Assembly: GCF_016735675.1 (NCBI RefSeq)
Contig: NZ_JAERSG010000006.1
Location: 62,001 to 126,000 of the forward strand
DNA from: Nocardioides baculatus
Lineage (GTDB): Bacteria > Actinomycetota > Actinomycetes > Propionibacteriales > Nocardioidaceae
DNA: 64,000 bases
Direction of reading: 5' to 3'
Below are positions 49,359-59,764 of the stretch, one piece after another; within the stretch, counting starts at the first letter, position 1, and each line of letters opens with the position of its first letter. Below the pieces are notes generated by a model. The model had not been told where the DNA came from. It saw only the letters and a program-made list of their open reading frames with translations, and searched no databases. A program made the translations under genes and the position numbers.

Positions 49359-51136
49359 CCGTCCACTCCCTGGTTGCTGTGCTGGTTGTGGGGGTCCGTC
49401 AGTCGGAGCCAGAGGAAGCCGTAGCCCCCGAGCGTGAGCAGGTAGGGCAGCTCGCCGATCGCCGGGAACGGCACGCCGCCGAGCAGCTCGACGGGGACCA
49501 TGCCCTCCCAGTGGCGGAGGTCCAGCTCGACCGGCTGCGGGAAGCGCGAGAGGTTGTTGACGCAGAGGATCACGTCGCGCTCCTCGCCCTCGGGCGAGTG
49601 CTCGCGGATGTAGGACAGCACGCTCGGGTTGGACCCGCCCAGGTCGACGAAGTCGCCGAGGCCGAAGGCCGGGTGCCGGCGCCGCGCGTGGACGAGTCGC
49701 CGGGTCCAGTGCAGCAGCGAGGAGCTGTTCTCCAGCTGGGCCTCGACGTTGACGGACTGGTAGCCGTAGACCGGGTCCTGGATCGCCGGCAGGTGGAGCT
49801 TGCCGGGGGTGGCGGCGGAGAAGCCCGCGTTGCGGTCGGGCGTCCACTGCATCGGCGTACGCACACCGTCGCGGTCGCCGAGCCAGATGTTGTCGCCCAT
49901 CCCGATCTCGTCGCCGTAGTAGAGGACGGGCGAGCCGGGCAGCGACAGCAGGAGCGCGGTGAAGAGCTCCATCCGGTTGACGTCGTTGTCGAGCAGGGGT
50001 GCGAGACGCCGGCGGATGCCGATGTTGGCCTTCATCCGCGGGTCGTGCGCGTACTCGGACCACATGTAGTCGCGGTCCTCGTCGGTGACCATCTCGAGGG
50101 TGAGCTCGTCGTGGTTGCGCAGGAAGATGCCCCACTGGCAACCGTCCGGGATGGCCGGAGTCTGCTCGAGGATCTCCGAGATCGGGAAGCGCGACTCGCG
50201 ACGCACGGCCATGAAGATGCGTGGCATGACCGGGAAGTGGAACGCCATGTGGCACTCCGTGCCGATCCAGCGACCGTCCTCGGTCTCCTCGGGCCCGAAG
50301 TACTCGACCACGTCGGCGGGCCACTGGTTGGCCTCGCAGAGCAGCACGCGACCGGGGTAGTTGTCGTCGACGAACTTCCTGCATTTCTTCAGGAAGTCGT
50401 GCGTCTCCTTGAGGTTCTCGCCGTTGGTGCCGGGCCGCTCGTAGAGGTACGGCACGGCGTCGAGGCGGAAGCCGTCGAGGCCCATGTCGAGCCAGAACGC
50501 CATCGACTCGAGCATCGCGTCGTGGACCTTGGGGTTGTCGAAGTTGAGGTCCGGCTGGTGGTGGAAGAACCGGTGCCAGAAGTACTGCTGGCGCACGGGG
50601 TCCCACGTCCAGTTGGACGGCTCCGTGTCGACGAAGATCACCCGGGCGTCCTGGTAGAGCTCGTCGGTGTCGGACCAGACGTAGAAGTCGCCGTAGGGCC
50701 CCTCGGGGTCGCTGCGGCTCTGCTGGAACCACTCGTGGGCGTCACTCGTGTGGTTCATGACGAAGTCGATGATCACCCGGATGCCGCGCTGGTGGCAGGC
50801 GTCGATGAACTCGTGGAAGTCCTCGACGCTCCCGCACTCGGGGAGGATGTTGTTGTAGTCGGCGACGTCGTAGCCGCCGTCGCGCAGCGGCGAGGTGAAG
50901 AACGGCGGCACCCACAGGCAGTCGACGCCCAGCCACTCGAGGTAGTCGAGCTTCTCGATGAGGCCCTTGAAGTCGCCGGTGCCGTCACCGTTGGAGTCGC
51001 GGAACGACCGGACCAGGACCTCGTAGAACACCGCCGTGCGGAACCAGTCGGGTTCGGCGTTGAGCACCGCGGTCGCTGCTCCGGCATCGGCCGGCATGTC
51101 GGCGGACGTGGGATGGGCGGGGGTGGTCTCGGTCAA
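49355..51136 (-). CDS. treS: trehalose synthase (maltose-trehalose isomerase)
   Basis: Interconverts trehalose and maltose. The 593-residue GH13 enzyme carries FYEVLVRSFRDSNGDGTGDFKG at the start, nucleophile Asp226 (GFRLDAVPYL), an acid region at LLCEANQWP and FLRNHDELTLE. The start is an unusual TTG at 51136. It overlaps the glgE stop as TTGA and has AGGAG 6 nt upstream, better support than the later ATG at 51097. Its end overlaps mak. It feeds the maltokinase-GlgE route. Confidence 0.95.
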   Translation of the reverse strand: MTETTPAHPTSADMPADAGAATAVLNAEPDWFRTAVFYEVLVRSFRDSNGDGTGDFKGLIEKLDYLEWLGVDCLWVPPFFTSPLRDGGYDVADYNNILPECGSVEDFHEFIDACHQRGIRVIIDFVMNHTSDAHEWFQQSRSDPEGPYGDFYVWSDTDELYQDARVIFVDTEPSNWTWDPVRQQYFWHRFFHHQPDLNFDNPKVHDAMLESMAFWLDMGLDGFRLDAVPYLYERPGTNGENLKETHDFLKKCRKFVDDNYPGRVLLCEANQWPADVVEYFGPEETEDGRWIGTECHMAFHFPVMPRIFMAVRRESRFPISEILEQTPAIPDGCQWGIFLRNHDELTLEMVTDEDRDYMWSEYAHDPRMKANIGIRRRLAPLLDNDVNRMELFTALLLSLPGSPVLYYGDEIGMGDNIWLGDRDGVRTPMQWTPDRNAGFSAATPGKLHLPAIQDPVYGYQSVNVEAQLENSSSLLHWTRRLVHARRRHPAFGLGDFVDLGGSNPSVLSYIREHSPEGEERDVILCVNNLSRFPQPVELDLRHWEGMVPVELLGGVPFPAIGELPYLLTLGGYGFLWLRLTDPHNQHSNQGVDG

Positions 51137-53106
51137 CGGTGGCTCCTGACACTGATGATGTGGGCAGGCTCGTGGCCGGGGTCGAGGCGGACGTAGTTGT
51201 GCTGGTGCCAGCTCCAGTCCTCGCCGGTGATCTCGTCGTGCGCGACGAACGAGTCGTGCCAGCTCAGGCCGAGCGCGGGCATGTCGAGGTGGATCATCGT
51301 CTCGCGCGCACCGTGCGGGTCGAGGTTGATGATGGTGATGACGACGTCGTCCTCGTGCTTCTTGCTGAAGACCAGGACCTGCTCGTCGTCGGACCAGTGG
51401 ATCGTGATGTTGCGCAGCAGCTGGAGGGCCGGGTGCTGGCGGCGGATCTCGTTGAGTCGCGTGATGTAGGGCGCCAGCGTGGTGCCCTCGGCGTCGTGCT
51501 TCTTCCAGTCGCGGATCCGGATCTGGTACTTCTCGGAGTCGAGGTACTCCTCCGAGCCCGGCTTCACCGCGACGTGCTCGAACAGCTCGTAGCCGGCGTA
51601 CACGCCCCAGCTGGGCGACCCGGTGGCCGCCAGGGCGGCGCGGACCTTGAACGCCGCCGGACCGCCGTACTGCAGGTAGGCGTGGAGGATGTCGGGGGTG
51701 TTGACGAAGAAGTTGGGCCGCATCAGGTGGTCGGACTCGCTCGACACCTCGCGGAGGTAGTCCTCGATCTCGCGCTTGCCGGTGCGCCACGTGAAGTAGG
51801 TGTAGCTCTGGTGGTAGCCGATCGCGCCGAGCCCGTGCATCATCGCGGGCTTGGTGAAGGCCTCGGAGAGGAAGAGCACGTCGGGGTCCGTACGGCGTAC
51901 CTCCGCCAGCAGCCACTCCCAGAAGGCGAGGGGCTTGGTGTGGGGGTTGTCGACGCGGAAGATCCGCACGCCGTGGGACATCCAGAGCTTCACGACCCGC
52001 AGCACCTCGCGGCACACGCCCGCGGGGTCGTTGTCGAAGTTCATCGGGTAGATGTCCTGGTACTTCTTCGGCGGGTTCTCGGCGTACGCGATGGTGCCGT
52101 CGGCGCGCGTGGTGAAGAACTGCGGGTGCGTGGTCACCCAGGGGTGGTCGGGTGCGGCCTGGAGGGCGAGGTCGAGGGCGACCTCGAGGCCGAGCTCCTT
52201 CGCCCGCGCGACGAACGCGTCGAAGTCGTCGAAGGTCCCGAGGTCGGGATGGATCGCGTCGTGGCCGCCGTCCTTGCTGCCGATCGCCCACGGGGAGCCG
52301 GTGTCGTCCGGTCCGGGCGTGAGCGTGTTGTTGGGGCCCTTCCGGTTGAGCTCGCCGATCGGGTGGATCGGCGGCAGGTAGAGGACGTCGAAGCCCATCT
52401 CCGCGACCCGGTCCAGCCGCTCCATCGCGGTGAGGAAGGTGCCCGAGGTGATCTTGCCGGTCTTCTCGTCGCGGGCCGCGCCCTCGGAGCGCGGGAAGAA
52501 CTCGTACCAGCTGCCGAAGAGCGCACGCGTGCGGTCGGCGCGGAAGCGGTGGGGTCCGCTGATCGAGGTGAGCTCGCGCAGCGGGTGGGCGAGCAGGACC
52601 GCACCGAGCTCGGGGTCCTGGAGCGCCGCCAGCCGCGCGGCGGCGGGGCGCTCGGTGTCGGACGCGGCGGCGATGCCGCCCTGGACGAGGGCGGCGGATG
52701 CCTTGTCGAGCGGCGGCTCTCCCGCGGCCACCCGCTCCAGCAGGAGCCGGGCCTCGGTGAACATCAGCTCGACGTCGACGCCGGCGGGGATCTTGATGCC
52801 GCCGTCGTGCTGCCAGGTGGCGATCGGGTCGGACCAGGAGTGGATCTCGAAGGTCCACTCGCCCTCGACGTCGGGCGTCACGTGGGCGATGTAGCGGTTG
52901 GGCTGGTCGCCGTCGGCCACCATGCGCACCGGGTCGCGTCGTACGCCCTTCGGGTCGATCGCCACCACTTCGGCCGCGAGCTGGTCGTGGCCCTCCCGGA
53001 AGACCGTGGCGCGCACCGGCATGGGTTCTCCCACGGTGGCCTTCGCCGACAGTCGACCGAGGTCGACGACTGGTGAAACATCCATCACGGGTATGCGTCC
53101 GACCAT
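51133..53106 (-). CDS. glgE: alpha-1,4-glucan:maltose-1-phosphate maltosyltransferase
   Basis: Extends alpha-1,4-glucan with maltose units from maltose-1-phosphate. The 657-residue GH13_3 enzyme has the N-terminal all-beta domain, the NPPKKYQDIYPMNFDND segment, catalytic Asp386 (IFRVDNPHTKP) and Glu415 (LFLSEAFTKP). Both catalytic residues are shifted by 8 relative to the Streptomyces coelicolor enzyme, so the spacing matches exactly. It is the first gene of the operon. The ATG start is 117 bp after the M36 protease stop. Confidence 0.96.
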   Translation of the reverse strand: MVGRIPVMDVSPVVDLGRLSAKATVGEPMPVRATVFREGHDQLAAEVVAIDPKGVRRDPVRMVADGDQPNRYIAHVTPDVEGEWTFEIHSWSDPIATWQHDGGIKIPAGVDVELMFTEARLLLERVAAGEPPLDKASAALVQGGIAAASDTERPAAARLAALQDPELGAVLLAHPLRELTSISGPHRFRADRTRALFGSWYEFFPRSEGAARDEKTGKITSGTFLTAMERLDRVAEMGFDVLYLPPIHPIGELNRKGPNNTLTPGPDDTGSPWAIGSKDGGHDAIHPDLGTFDDFDAFVARAKELGLEVALDLALQAAPDHPWVTTHPQFFTTRADGTIAYAENPPKKYQDIYPMNFDNDPAGVCREVLRVVKLWMSHGVRIFRVDNPHTKPLAFWEWLLAEVRRTDPDVLFLSEAFTKPAMMHGLGAIGYHQSYTYFTWRTGKREIEDYLREVSSESDHLMRPNFFVNTPDILHAYLQYGGPAAFKVRAALAATGSPSWGVYAGYELFEHVAVKPGSEEYLDSEKYQIRIRDWKKHDAEGTTLAPYITRLNEIRRQHPALQLLRNITIHWSDDEQVLVFSKKHEDDVVITIINLDPHGARETMIHLDMPALGLSWHDSFVAHDEITGEDWSWHQHNYVRLDPGHEPAHIISVRSHR

Positions 53107-53142
53107 GACCCCACACTTGCGAACCCGGTGTCCCTACGCAAG

Positions 53143-53190
53143 CCGACCGCGCCCGGTGCCACCCCTTGGGACGGCCCCGGCCGCGGTCGG
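53143..53190 (-). terminator. stem-loop downstream of the M36 protease
   Basis: CCGACCGCG (53143-53151) pairs with CGCGGTCGG (53182-53190) around a GC-rich 30-base loop. It follows the protease stop at 53223 on the minus strand and precedes the glgE start. It may separate the two transcripts. The long loop makes this less certain than the other hairpins. Confidence 0.4.
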
Positions 53191-53222
53191 TCGGACGGTG
53201 TCGAGCGTGCGGTGCCTCCCGG

Positions 53223-56200
53223 TCAGCCGCGCTTCTCGACGGTGATGCGGCGCAGCCGCGTCTTCGAGGCGGTGAGGGCCGCCGGGTCCGCCGGGACGAA
53301 CCGCACCCGGACGGTGTTGCGGCCCGGGCGCAGCCGGGACTTCCTCACCTTGATGCGCGCCGTGCCGTCGGCGGTCGTCACGACCTTGTACGTCGACTTG
53401 TTGATCCGCACGACGAAGCGCCCGGCCTCCTTCTCCACCGCGGAGCGGAGGGTGAGGAACAGCACCGGAGCGGGCTTCTTCCGCGTCTGGAAGGCGCGCT
53501 TGACGATCATCCGGATCCTGGTCCTGGCCGCCGCGGTGCCGGTGCCAGTGCCCGCGCCGCTCCCGGTGCCGCTGCCCGCGCCCGTGCCGCTTCCGGCCCC
53601 GGTGCCCGCGCCGCTGCCGCCGCCGGTGGTCGGCTGCGTCGGCGTCGTCGCGTCCTCGCCGAACACCTGGAGCTCGGCGGCGTGCACGATCGTGCCGCGG
53701 TCGGAGCCCTCCTTGCAGTCGGTCAGCACGGTGGTGCTGGCCGTCTGCTGGCCGGCGTAGGCCGCCTGACCGGTGCACTGGTTCTCCAGCGTCACCAGGC
53801 GTACGGCGGCGGCCTGCGTGTCGGGCACGTCGAACTCACGCATGTTCAGCGTCGGCGCGACCGGGCGGGGGAGCGTGCTCGGGAACGCGTCGGCAGGCGA
53901 GGTGTAGAACCGCGTCCACGTGGCGTCGGGCGACCCGCAGGCCGCGGTGCAGGCCTCGAGCGCGAACTGGCGCAGCGCGGTGAAGCGGGAGCCGGAGTCC
54001 GGGTCGTCCTGCGCGAGCGGGACGTCGGTCGGCGAGGCCGGTGCCGGCGTGAGGTAGGCACTCACCTGCACCCGGCGCACCGTGCTCACCTCGCCCGCCA
54101 GGTCCACCGCGACCGAGGGGTTCGACTCGTCGACCTGGGTCTCGGTCACGCCGCCCCAGTTGGTCGCCTCGGTGCCGTCGATCAGCGCCTCGGGGTTGAG
54201 CGAGCCCTCGGTGGACCCGATGACCGAGCCGCCGGCGGCGGCCGACGCGAGGTTGACCACGTCACCCAGGGTCTCCGTACGGGCCTGGCCGCCCGGGAGG
54301 ACGGTCATCGAGTAGCGGGTGAAGCCCCGGTCGGGCGACACGGCGACGATGTCGTAGGTGCCCGGGGTGAACCGCGCGCTCGCGCCCAGGTCGGTGTCCG
54401 GGTCGGTGTCCGCGACCGGGGTGACCCGAGCCTCGTAGTCACCGACGTAGATCTTCGCCTCGCCCGTGGTGGCGAAGGTGATGGTCGAGCTCGCGCCCGT
54501 CGGGGTCGCGAAGCTCGGGGTGGGCTCGTCGTCGTCGGCGTCCGCGACAGTCGCGTCCACGCCCATGCCGCGGCGGGCGAAGGCCGCCCACATGACGTCG
54601 GTGTCCGCCCCGCCGAAGCGCATCTGGTCCGCCGCGATCATCGCGTCGCGGGCGTCGAGCATCGACGTCGCGCCCTGCTGGAGCAGGAAGGCGTCGAACA
54701 TCAGCTGCACCCAGCGCCGGTTGCCCGGGCACTGGTCGGCCGGGCGCGGCGTGGTGGTCGCGGTCGCATCCGCGCAGGCGAGCTGCAGTGCCTTGTCGGC
54801 GTACGGGAACTGGGCGTCGTACTTCTCGACGAGGGCCTGGCGGACCTCCCACATCGTGCCGTTCCAGATCTCGCCGTCGGCGTGGACCTCGGTCCCGGTG
54901 GTGTCGAAGCCGTAGTCGGAGTAGTTGAGCGGGTTCTGGTCGATCGAGTAGTCGCGGATCGCGGTCTCGGTGTTGCCGGTGGCGTAGGCGCCGACCGCCC
55001 AGACGTTGCCGCCGTTGCTGTAGCCGTGCGCGAACTGGTACTCGCCGGCGACCAGGTCGCCCCACGACTCGCCCATCGCGCCACCCTGCTCGGACGTCAG
55101 GCCCTCGTCGGGACCGGCGACCATGCGGTTGCTGATGGCGTGGGTGTACTCGTGACCGACGATGCCCATGTCGAGGCCGCCGTCGGTGCAGGGGGCGTAG
55201 AACGCGCCGGCGATCGGCTCGAACAGGTACTGGTTGGTGATGCCGGGGATGCCGTCCTGCAGCGCGATCTGGTTGGCGTTGTCGCGACCCAGGAAGCTCG
55301 GGCTGCCGCCGGTGATCGCACCGGCCTGCGCGTTGCCGACCTCCTGGTCGCCGCCGACGCCGCCGCGGCTGCCGTTGTCGAGCTGGAGGTTGTAGTTCTC
55401 CTCGGTGAATCCGAGGTAGTAGGAGAAGTCGTGCATCCGGTTGTGCGCGACGAACAGGTTGCCGACCGAGGCGTTGATGTCGTTGCCGCCGGGCACCAGC
55501 TGGGTGGCGTCGCAGCGGCTGTTGTTCCAGGCGTCGGTGAACTCCTCGGTGTACTCACGGGTCGGCGAGACCGGCGCCTGGGCGAGGCCGCCCGGGGTGA
55601 GCGGGCTCAGCCACGCCTCGTGCGTGTTGGCGTTGTTGCCGACGGTCGTGAAGGTCGACAGCGGGCCGATCGTGTCCCACGGGCCGAAGGCGGCGACGTT
55701 GCGCAGCTCGCCGGGGGGAGTGGTGCACGACGGGTCGGTCAGGCGCCAGCACCCGACGACCGAGTTGGTGGGGACCTGGTCGGGGGAGTCGAGCGTCGGG
55801 TTGGCCGTGAAGTAGCGCCACCGCGGGTTGCCGGTGAGGTCACCGGTGCCGGGGGCCGCGGTGTCGCTCGTGCTGACCGCGATGGCGTACTGGCCCACGA
55901 TCACGGCACCGGGCTCGAACTCGCAGACCTGCACCGACCAGGTGCCGCCCGGGATGCTCGCCGCGGTGTACGCCAGCGCCTCGGGGTTGGTGGCGGTGTC
56001 GGTCGAGGTGACGAGGGTCGAGCCCCGGAAGAGCTTGAGGACGAAGTCGTCGACCGGGGCACCGGTCGCGATCGCAATGATGCTCCGCGTGAGGTCGTCG
56101 GTGAGGTCGAACGGGTGCTGCGGTCCGCAGCCCGTCGCCGGGTCGACCGCGCCCTGGAACAGGTTGTTGTAGGCGAAGTTCTCGGTCTTGTTGTGCCGCG

Positions 56201-57065
56201 CGAGGACCTCCCCGGTGACGCCGTCGACGAGGCTCGTGAAGGCGAGCGAGGCGCCGCCGGTCACGTTGACGACGTTGGCCTCGAGGACCGGCCGGACGGT
56301 GCCGTCGGCCATCGGCAGGGCGCGCAGGCGGACCTGCTGCTCCTGGGCGAAGCCGGGCACGGTCAGCCGCGTCCAGCCACCGCTGACGGTCTTCGTGATG
56401 TCGGCGAGCCTCGACGAGGCGACCCCGACGGAGAGGTTGTCCGCTGCCTCCAGCCAGCCCTGCAGGGGCGTCAGCGTCGGCTTCGGCATCGCGTTCGTCG
56501 CGGCGCCGTCTGTCCGGGCCAGCGAGGACGAGACGTAGGCGATCTGGCCGTCGGCCACACCGACCGTCACCAGGCCCCCGAGGGCGGGGGCGATGCCGTC
56601 GAAGTCCTGGCGGAACAGCACCGCACGGGCGGGCGACTGGGCCAGCTTCTGCGAGCTGACGAGGGCGAGGCCGTCGACCTGCCCCGCCGACATGCCGAAG
56701 GCGGCGGCGTGGTCGCGCAGCCAGCTCCTCGCGGCAGTCGCGGGGTCGCCGGCTGCCGCGCCGAGGCTGCCGTCGGCCGGGAGGATCGATGCGGGGGTGC
56801 CCAGCGATCCCCACCGCGCGGTGACGTCGCCGAGGGCGGCGACCGCCTGCCGCTGGGCCGGCGTCGGGAGCGCCGTTCCACGGGTGTCGATGTCCTGCGG
56901 GCCGGCCACGGGGTCGCCGGGCGTGCGGACGTCCTTCGGGGCGGGACCGGGCGTGATCGCGCTCTGCTCGGCGGTGGCCGGCGAGGCGATCGTGGTGAGG
57001 CTGGAGATCGCGAGGAGCGACGCGACCGCGAGGGAGGTGCGGCCGATTCGGCGGCGAGAGGTCAT
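53223..57065 (-). CDS. secreted M36 (fungalysin-type) metalloprotease
   Basis: The 1280-residue protein starts with a signal peptide (RRRIGRTSLAVASLLAISSL and an ATA region) and a long propeptide. The M36 catalytic domain has the zinc motif HEYTH (residues 638-642) and third ligand Glu666 in GAMGESWGD. The C-terminal part has a PKD/CUB-like beta domain, a Gly-Thr-Ser-Ala repeat linker and a final beta domain rich in Arg and Lys. It is extracellular and degrades protein. It lies between the glgE operon and divergent glgP and is not evidently related to them. Confidence 0.88.
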   Translation of the reverse strand: MTSRRRIGRTSLAVASLLAISSLTTIASPATAEQSAITPGPAPKDVRTPGDPVAGPQDIDTRGTALPTPAQRQAVAALGDVTARWGSLGTPASILPADGSLGAAAGDPATAARSWLRDHAAAFGMSAGQVDGLALVSSQKLAQSPARAVLFRQDFDGIAPALGGLVTVGVADGQIAYVSSSLARTDGAATNAMPKPTLTPLQGWLEAADNLSVGVASSRLADITKTVSGGWTRLTVPGFAQEQQVRLRALPMADGTVRPVLEANVVNVTGGASLAFTSLVDGVTGEVLARHNKTENFAYNNLFQGAVDPATGCGPQHPFDLTDDLTRSIIAIATGAPVDDFVLKLFRGSTLVTSTDTATNPEALAYTAASIPGGTWSVQVCEFEPGAVIVGQYAIAVSTSDTAAPGTGDLTGNPRWRYFTANPTLDSPDQVPTNSVVGCWRLTDPSCTTPPGELRNVAAFGPWDTIGPLSTFTTVGNNANTHEAWLSPLTPGGLAQAPVSPTREYTEEFTDAWNNSRCDATQLVPGGNDINASVGNLFVAHNRMHDFSYYLGFTEENYNLQLDNGSRGGVGGDQEVGNAQAGAITGGSPSFLGRDNANQIALQDGIPGITNQYLFEPIAGAFYAPCTDGGLDMGIVGHEYTHAISNRMVAGPDEGLTSEQGGAMGESWGDLVAGEYQFAHGYSNGGNVWAVGAYATGNTETAIRDYSIDQNPLNYSDYGFDTTGTEVHADGEIWNGTMWEVRQALVEKYDAQFPYADKALQLACADATATTTPRPADQCPGNRRWVQLMFDAFLLQQGATSMLDARDAMIAADQMRFGGADTDVMWAAFARRGMGVDATVADADDDEPTPSFATPTGASSTITFATTGEAKIYVGDYEARVTPVADTDPDTDLGASARFTPGTYDIVAVSPDRGFTRYSMTVLPGGQARTETLGDVVNLASAAAGGSVIGSTEGSLNPEALIDGTEATNWGGVTETQVDESNPSVAVDLAGEVSTVRRVQVSAYLTPAPASPTDVPLAQDDPDSGSRFTALRQFALEACTAACGSPDATWTRFYTSPADAFPSTLPRPVAPTLNMREFDVPDTQAAAVRLVTLENQCTGQAAYAGQQTASTTVLTDCKEGSDRGTIVHAAELQVFGEDATTPTQPTTGGGSGAGTGAGSGTGAGSGTGSGAGTGTGTAAARTRIRMIVKRAFQTRKKPAPVLFLTLRSAVEKEAGRFVVRINKSTYKVVTTADGTARIKVRKSRLRPGRNTVRVRFVPADPAALTASKTRLRRITVEKRG

Positions 57066-57121
57066 GACCGCGACAACTGCCAGAACGTGGCGGAGGTTAC
57101 TGGTCGGTGTTGGTCGATCGC

Positions 57122-57158
57122 TTGGATCGTTCCAAGAAATGCCCTAGCGTGCTCGATC
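57122..57158 (+). promoter_or_regulatory. glgP promoter, leaderless
   Basis: TTGGAT (57122-57127), a 17-bp spacer and TAGCGT (57145-57150) are followed after 8 nt by the GTG start at 57159. Both boxes and spacing are good for the main actinobacterial sigma factor. No Shine-Dalgarno site is present. Confidence 0.65.
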
Positions 57159-59741
57159 GTGCGCGCGTTCCGACGATTCACCGTCCGTCCTGTCCTGCCC
57201 GAGCCCCTCGGTGCCCTCTCCGTCCTTGCGGGCAACCTCCGCTGGTCGTGGCACCCGCCGACGCAGGACGTCTTCGAGGCGATCGACGCCGAGCTGTGGC
57301 GCGAGGTCAAGCGTGACCCCGTCCGGTTCCTCGGCGCGGTCGGTCGCGAGCGGCTCGACGAGCTGGTCGACGACGGCGACTTCCGGGCCCGCCTCGACGC
57401 GGCCCACGACGACCTCCAGCGCTACCTCACCGAGGACCGCTGGTACGCCCGCAAGGCCGGCGCGGACGCGCCCCGCGCCGTTGCGTACTTCTCCTCCGAG
57501 TACGGCATCACCTCGGTGCTGCCGCAGTACTCCGGTGGCCTCGGCATCCTGGCCGGCGACCACCTCAAGGCGTCGTCCGACCTCGGCATCCCGCTCGTCG
57601 GCATCGGCCTGTTCTACCGTCACGGCTACTTCAAGCAGGCGCTCGACCGCGACGGCTGGCAGCAGGAGAGCTACCCCGTCCTCGACCCCGACGAGCTGCC
57701 GCTGAGCGTGCTCCGCGAGGCCGACGGCTCCCGGGCGACCGTGTCGCTGGCCCTGCCCGACGGCCCCGACCTGGTGGCCCGCATCCTCGTCGCCCACGTC
57801 GGCCGCGTGCCGCTGCTGCTGCTCGACACCGACATCGAGGAGAACAGCGCCCACTACCGCGACGTCACCGACCGCCTCTACGGCGGCAACTCCGAGCACC
57901 GGCTGCGCCAGGAGCTGCTCCTCGGTGTGGGCGGCGTACGCGCGCTGCGGGTGTGGTCGCGCATCACGGGTGCCCCGGCCCCCGAGGTCTTCCACGCCAA
58001 CGAGGGCCACGCCGGCTTCCTCGGCATCGAGCGGATCCGCGAGCTCACCGTCGACGACGGCGGTCCGCGCCTCGACTTCGACACCGCGCTCGAGGTCTCG
58101 CGTGCCGGCACGGTCTTCACCACCCACACGCCCGTCCCCGCCGGCATCGACCGGTTCCCCCGCGAGCTCGTCTCGCAGTACTTCGGCGGCAACTCGCCGA
58201 CGCCCGGAGTGCCGGTCGACCGGATCCTCGCCCTCGGCGCCGAGGACTACGACGGCGGCGACGCCGGCGTGTTCAACATGGCGGTGATGGGTTTCCGCCT
58301 CGCCCAGCGCGCCAACGGCGTCTCGCAGCTCCACGGCCACGTGTCGCGCGGGATGTTCAACGGCCTCTGGCCGGCCTTCGACGAGGCCGAGGTGCCGATC
58401 AGCTCGATCACCAACGGCGTCCACGGCCCGACCTGGATCGCCCGCGAGGTCATCGAGCTCGCCGCGAGCCGCGGCGCCGACATCGACGGCGACGACACCG
58501 ACGCCCTGTGGCCGATGGTCGACCAGTTCGGCGACAAGGAGATCTGGGACCTCAAGCGCACCCTGCGCACCCGCTTCATCGAGGACGCCCGCGACCGGAT
58601 GAAGAGGTCGGCGGCCAAGCGCGGCTTCGCTCCCGCCGAGACCACCTGGGTGGACACCGCCCTCGATCCCGACGTGCTGACCATCGGCTTCGCGCGTCGC
58701 GTGCCGACGTACAAGCGGCTCACGCTGATGCTGCGCGACCCGGCCCGCCTCAAGAAGCTGCTGCTCGACCCCGAGCGCCCGGTGCAGCTGGTGATCGCCG
58801 GCAAGGCGCACCCGGCCGACGAGACCGGCAAGCGGCTGATCCAGGAGATGGTGCGCTTCGCCGACGACCCCGAGGTCCGGCACCGCATCGCGTTCCTGCC
58901 CAACTACGACATCGCCATGGCGCAGCCGCTCTACCCCGGCTGCGACGTGTGGCTCAACAACCCGCTGCGCCCCTACGAGGCCTGCGGCACGTCCGGCATG
59001 AAGGCCGCGCTCAACGGCGGCCTCAACCTGTCGATCCTCGACGGCTGGTGGGACGAGTGGTACGACGGCAACAACGGCTGGGCGATCCCGTCGGCCGACG
59101 GCATCGACGACCCCGACCGTCGCGACGACCTCGAGGCCAACGCGCTCTACGACCTCATCGAGAACGACGTCGTGCCGCGCTTCTACGAGCTCAACGACGA
59201 GGGCGTGCCCCCGCGCTGGCTCGAGATGGTGCGCCACACGCTGAAGTCGCTCGGCCCGAAGGTGCTCGCCACCCGCCAGGTCCGCGACTACGTCCGCGAG
59301 CTCTATGCCCCGGCCGCGCAGACCGCGCGCTCGCTCAACAGCGACTACGCCGGCGCGCACCAGCTCTCGGCGTGGAAGCAGGAGGTCCGCGCCGCGTGGC
59401 CCGGCGTCCGGGTCGAGCACATCGACTCCGAGGGCGTCGGTGACCAGGCCGAGGTCGGCGCGACGCTCTCCGTGCGCGCCTGGGTCGCCCTCGGCGCGCT
59501 CTCGGCCGACGACGTCGACGTCCAGGTCGTCCACGGCCGCATCGGCTCCGACGACGTGCTGACCGCCACCACGGTCACGCCGATGTCGGTGGGGGAGTCC
59601 TACGACGGCAACCGCCACCGCTTCGACGCCGCGGTGCCGCTCGCGACGTCCGGACCCTTCGGCTACACGGTCCGCGTGGTCCCGCGCAACGACGCCCTCG
59701 CCTCGGTCGCCGAGCTCGGGCTGGTGGCCGAGCCCGCCTGA
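57159..59741 (+). CDS. glgP: alpha-glucan phosphorylase
   Basis: Releases glucose-1-phosphate from alpha-1,4-glucan ends. The 860-residue protein is of the short actinobacterial GT35 type, with AYFSSEYGITSVLPQYSGGLGILAGDHLK in pattern, EVFHANEGHAGF, and the PLP lysine Lys615 in CGTSGMKAALNGGLN. The N-terminus begins VRPVLPEPLGALSVLAGNL in style with others of this branch. The GTG start fits the promoter just upstream. A far longer frame reaching back through the protease gene is an antisense artefact. Confidence 0.95.
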   Translation: MRAFRRFTVRPVLPEPLGALSVLAGNLRWSWHPPTQDVFEAIDAELWREVKRDPVRFLGAVGRERLDELVDDGDFRARLDAAHDDLQRYLTEDRWYARKAGADAPRAVAYFSSEYGITSVLPQYSGGLGILAGDHLKASSDLGIPLVGIGLFYRHGYFKQALDRDGWQQESYPVLDPDELPLSVLREADGSRATVSLALPDGPDLVARILVAHVGRVPLLLLDTDIEENSAHYRDVTDRLYGGNSEHRLRQELLLGVGGVRALRVWSRITGAPAPEVFHANEGHAGFLGIERIRELTVDDGGPRLDFDTALEVSRAGTVFTTHTPVPAGIDRFPRELVSQYFGGNSPTPGVPVDRILALGAEDYDGGDAGVFNMAVMGFRLAQRANGVSQLHGHVSRGMFNGLWPAFDEAEVPISSITNGVHGPTWIAREVIELAASRGADIDGDDTDALWPMVDQFGDKEIWDLKRTLRTRFIEDARDRMKRSAAKRGFAPAETTWVDTALDPDVLTIGFARRVPTYKRLTLMLRDPARLKKLLLDPERPVQLVIAGKAHPADETGKRLIQEMVRFADDPEVRHRIAFLPNYDIAMAQPLYPGCDVWLNNPLRPYEACGTSGMKAALNGGLNLSILDGWWDEWYDGNNGWAIPSADGIDDPDRRDDLEANALYDLIENDVVPRFYELNDEGVPPRWLEMVRHTLKSLGPKVLATRQVRDYVRELYAPAAQTARSLNSDYAGAHQLSAWKQEVRAAWPGVRVEHIDSEGVGDQAEVGATLSVRAWVALGALSADDVDVQVVHGRIGSDDVLTATTVTPMSVGESYDGNRHRFDAAVPLATSGPFGYTVRVVPRNDALASVAELGLVAEPA

Positions 59742-59764
59742 TCCGGCGCCTCTTCAGTGTGGCC

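Noticed and set aside
53166..57158. Upstream extension of the glgP frame giving a 2191-residue protein
   Set aside because: The first 1331 residues are antisense to the M36 protease and look like GC-rich shadow sequence. The phosphorylase start at 57159 has a good promoter and matches the family length.
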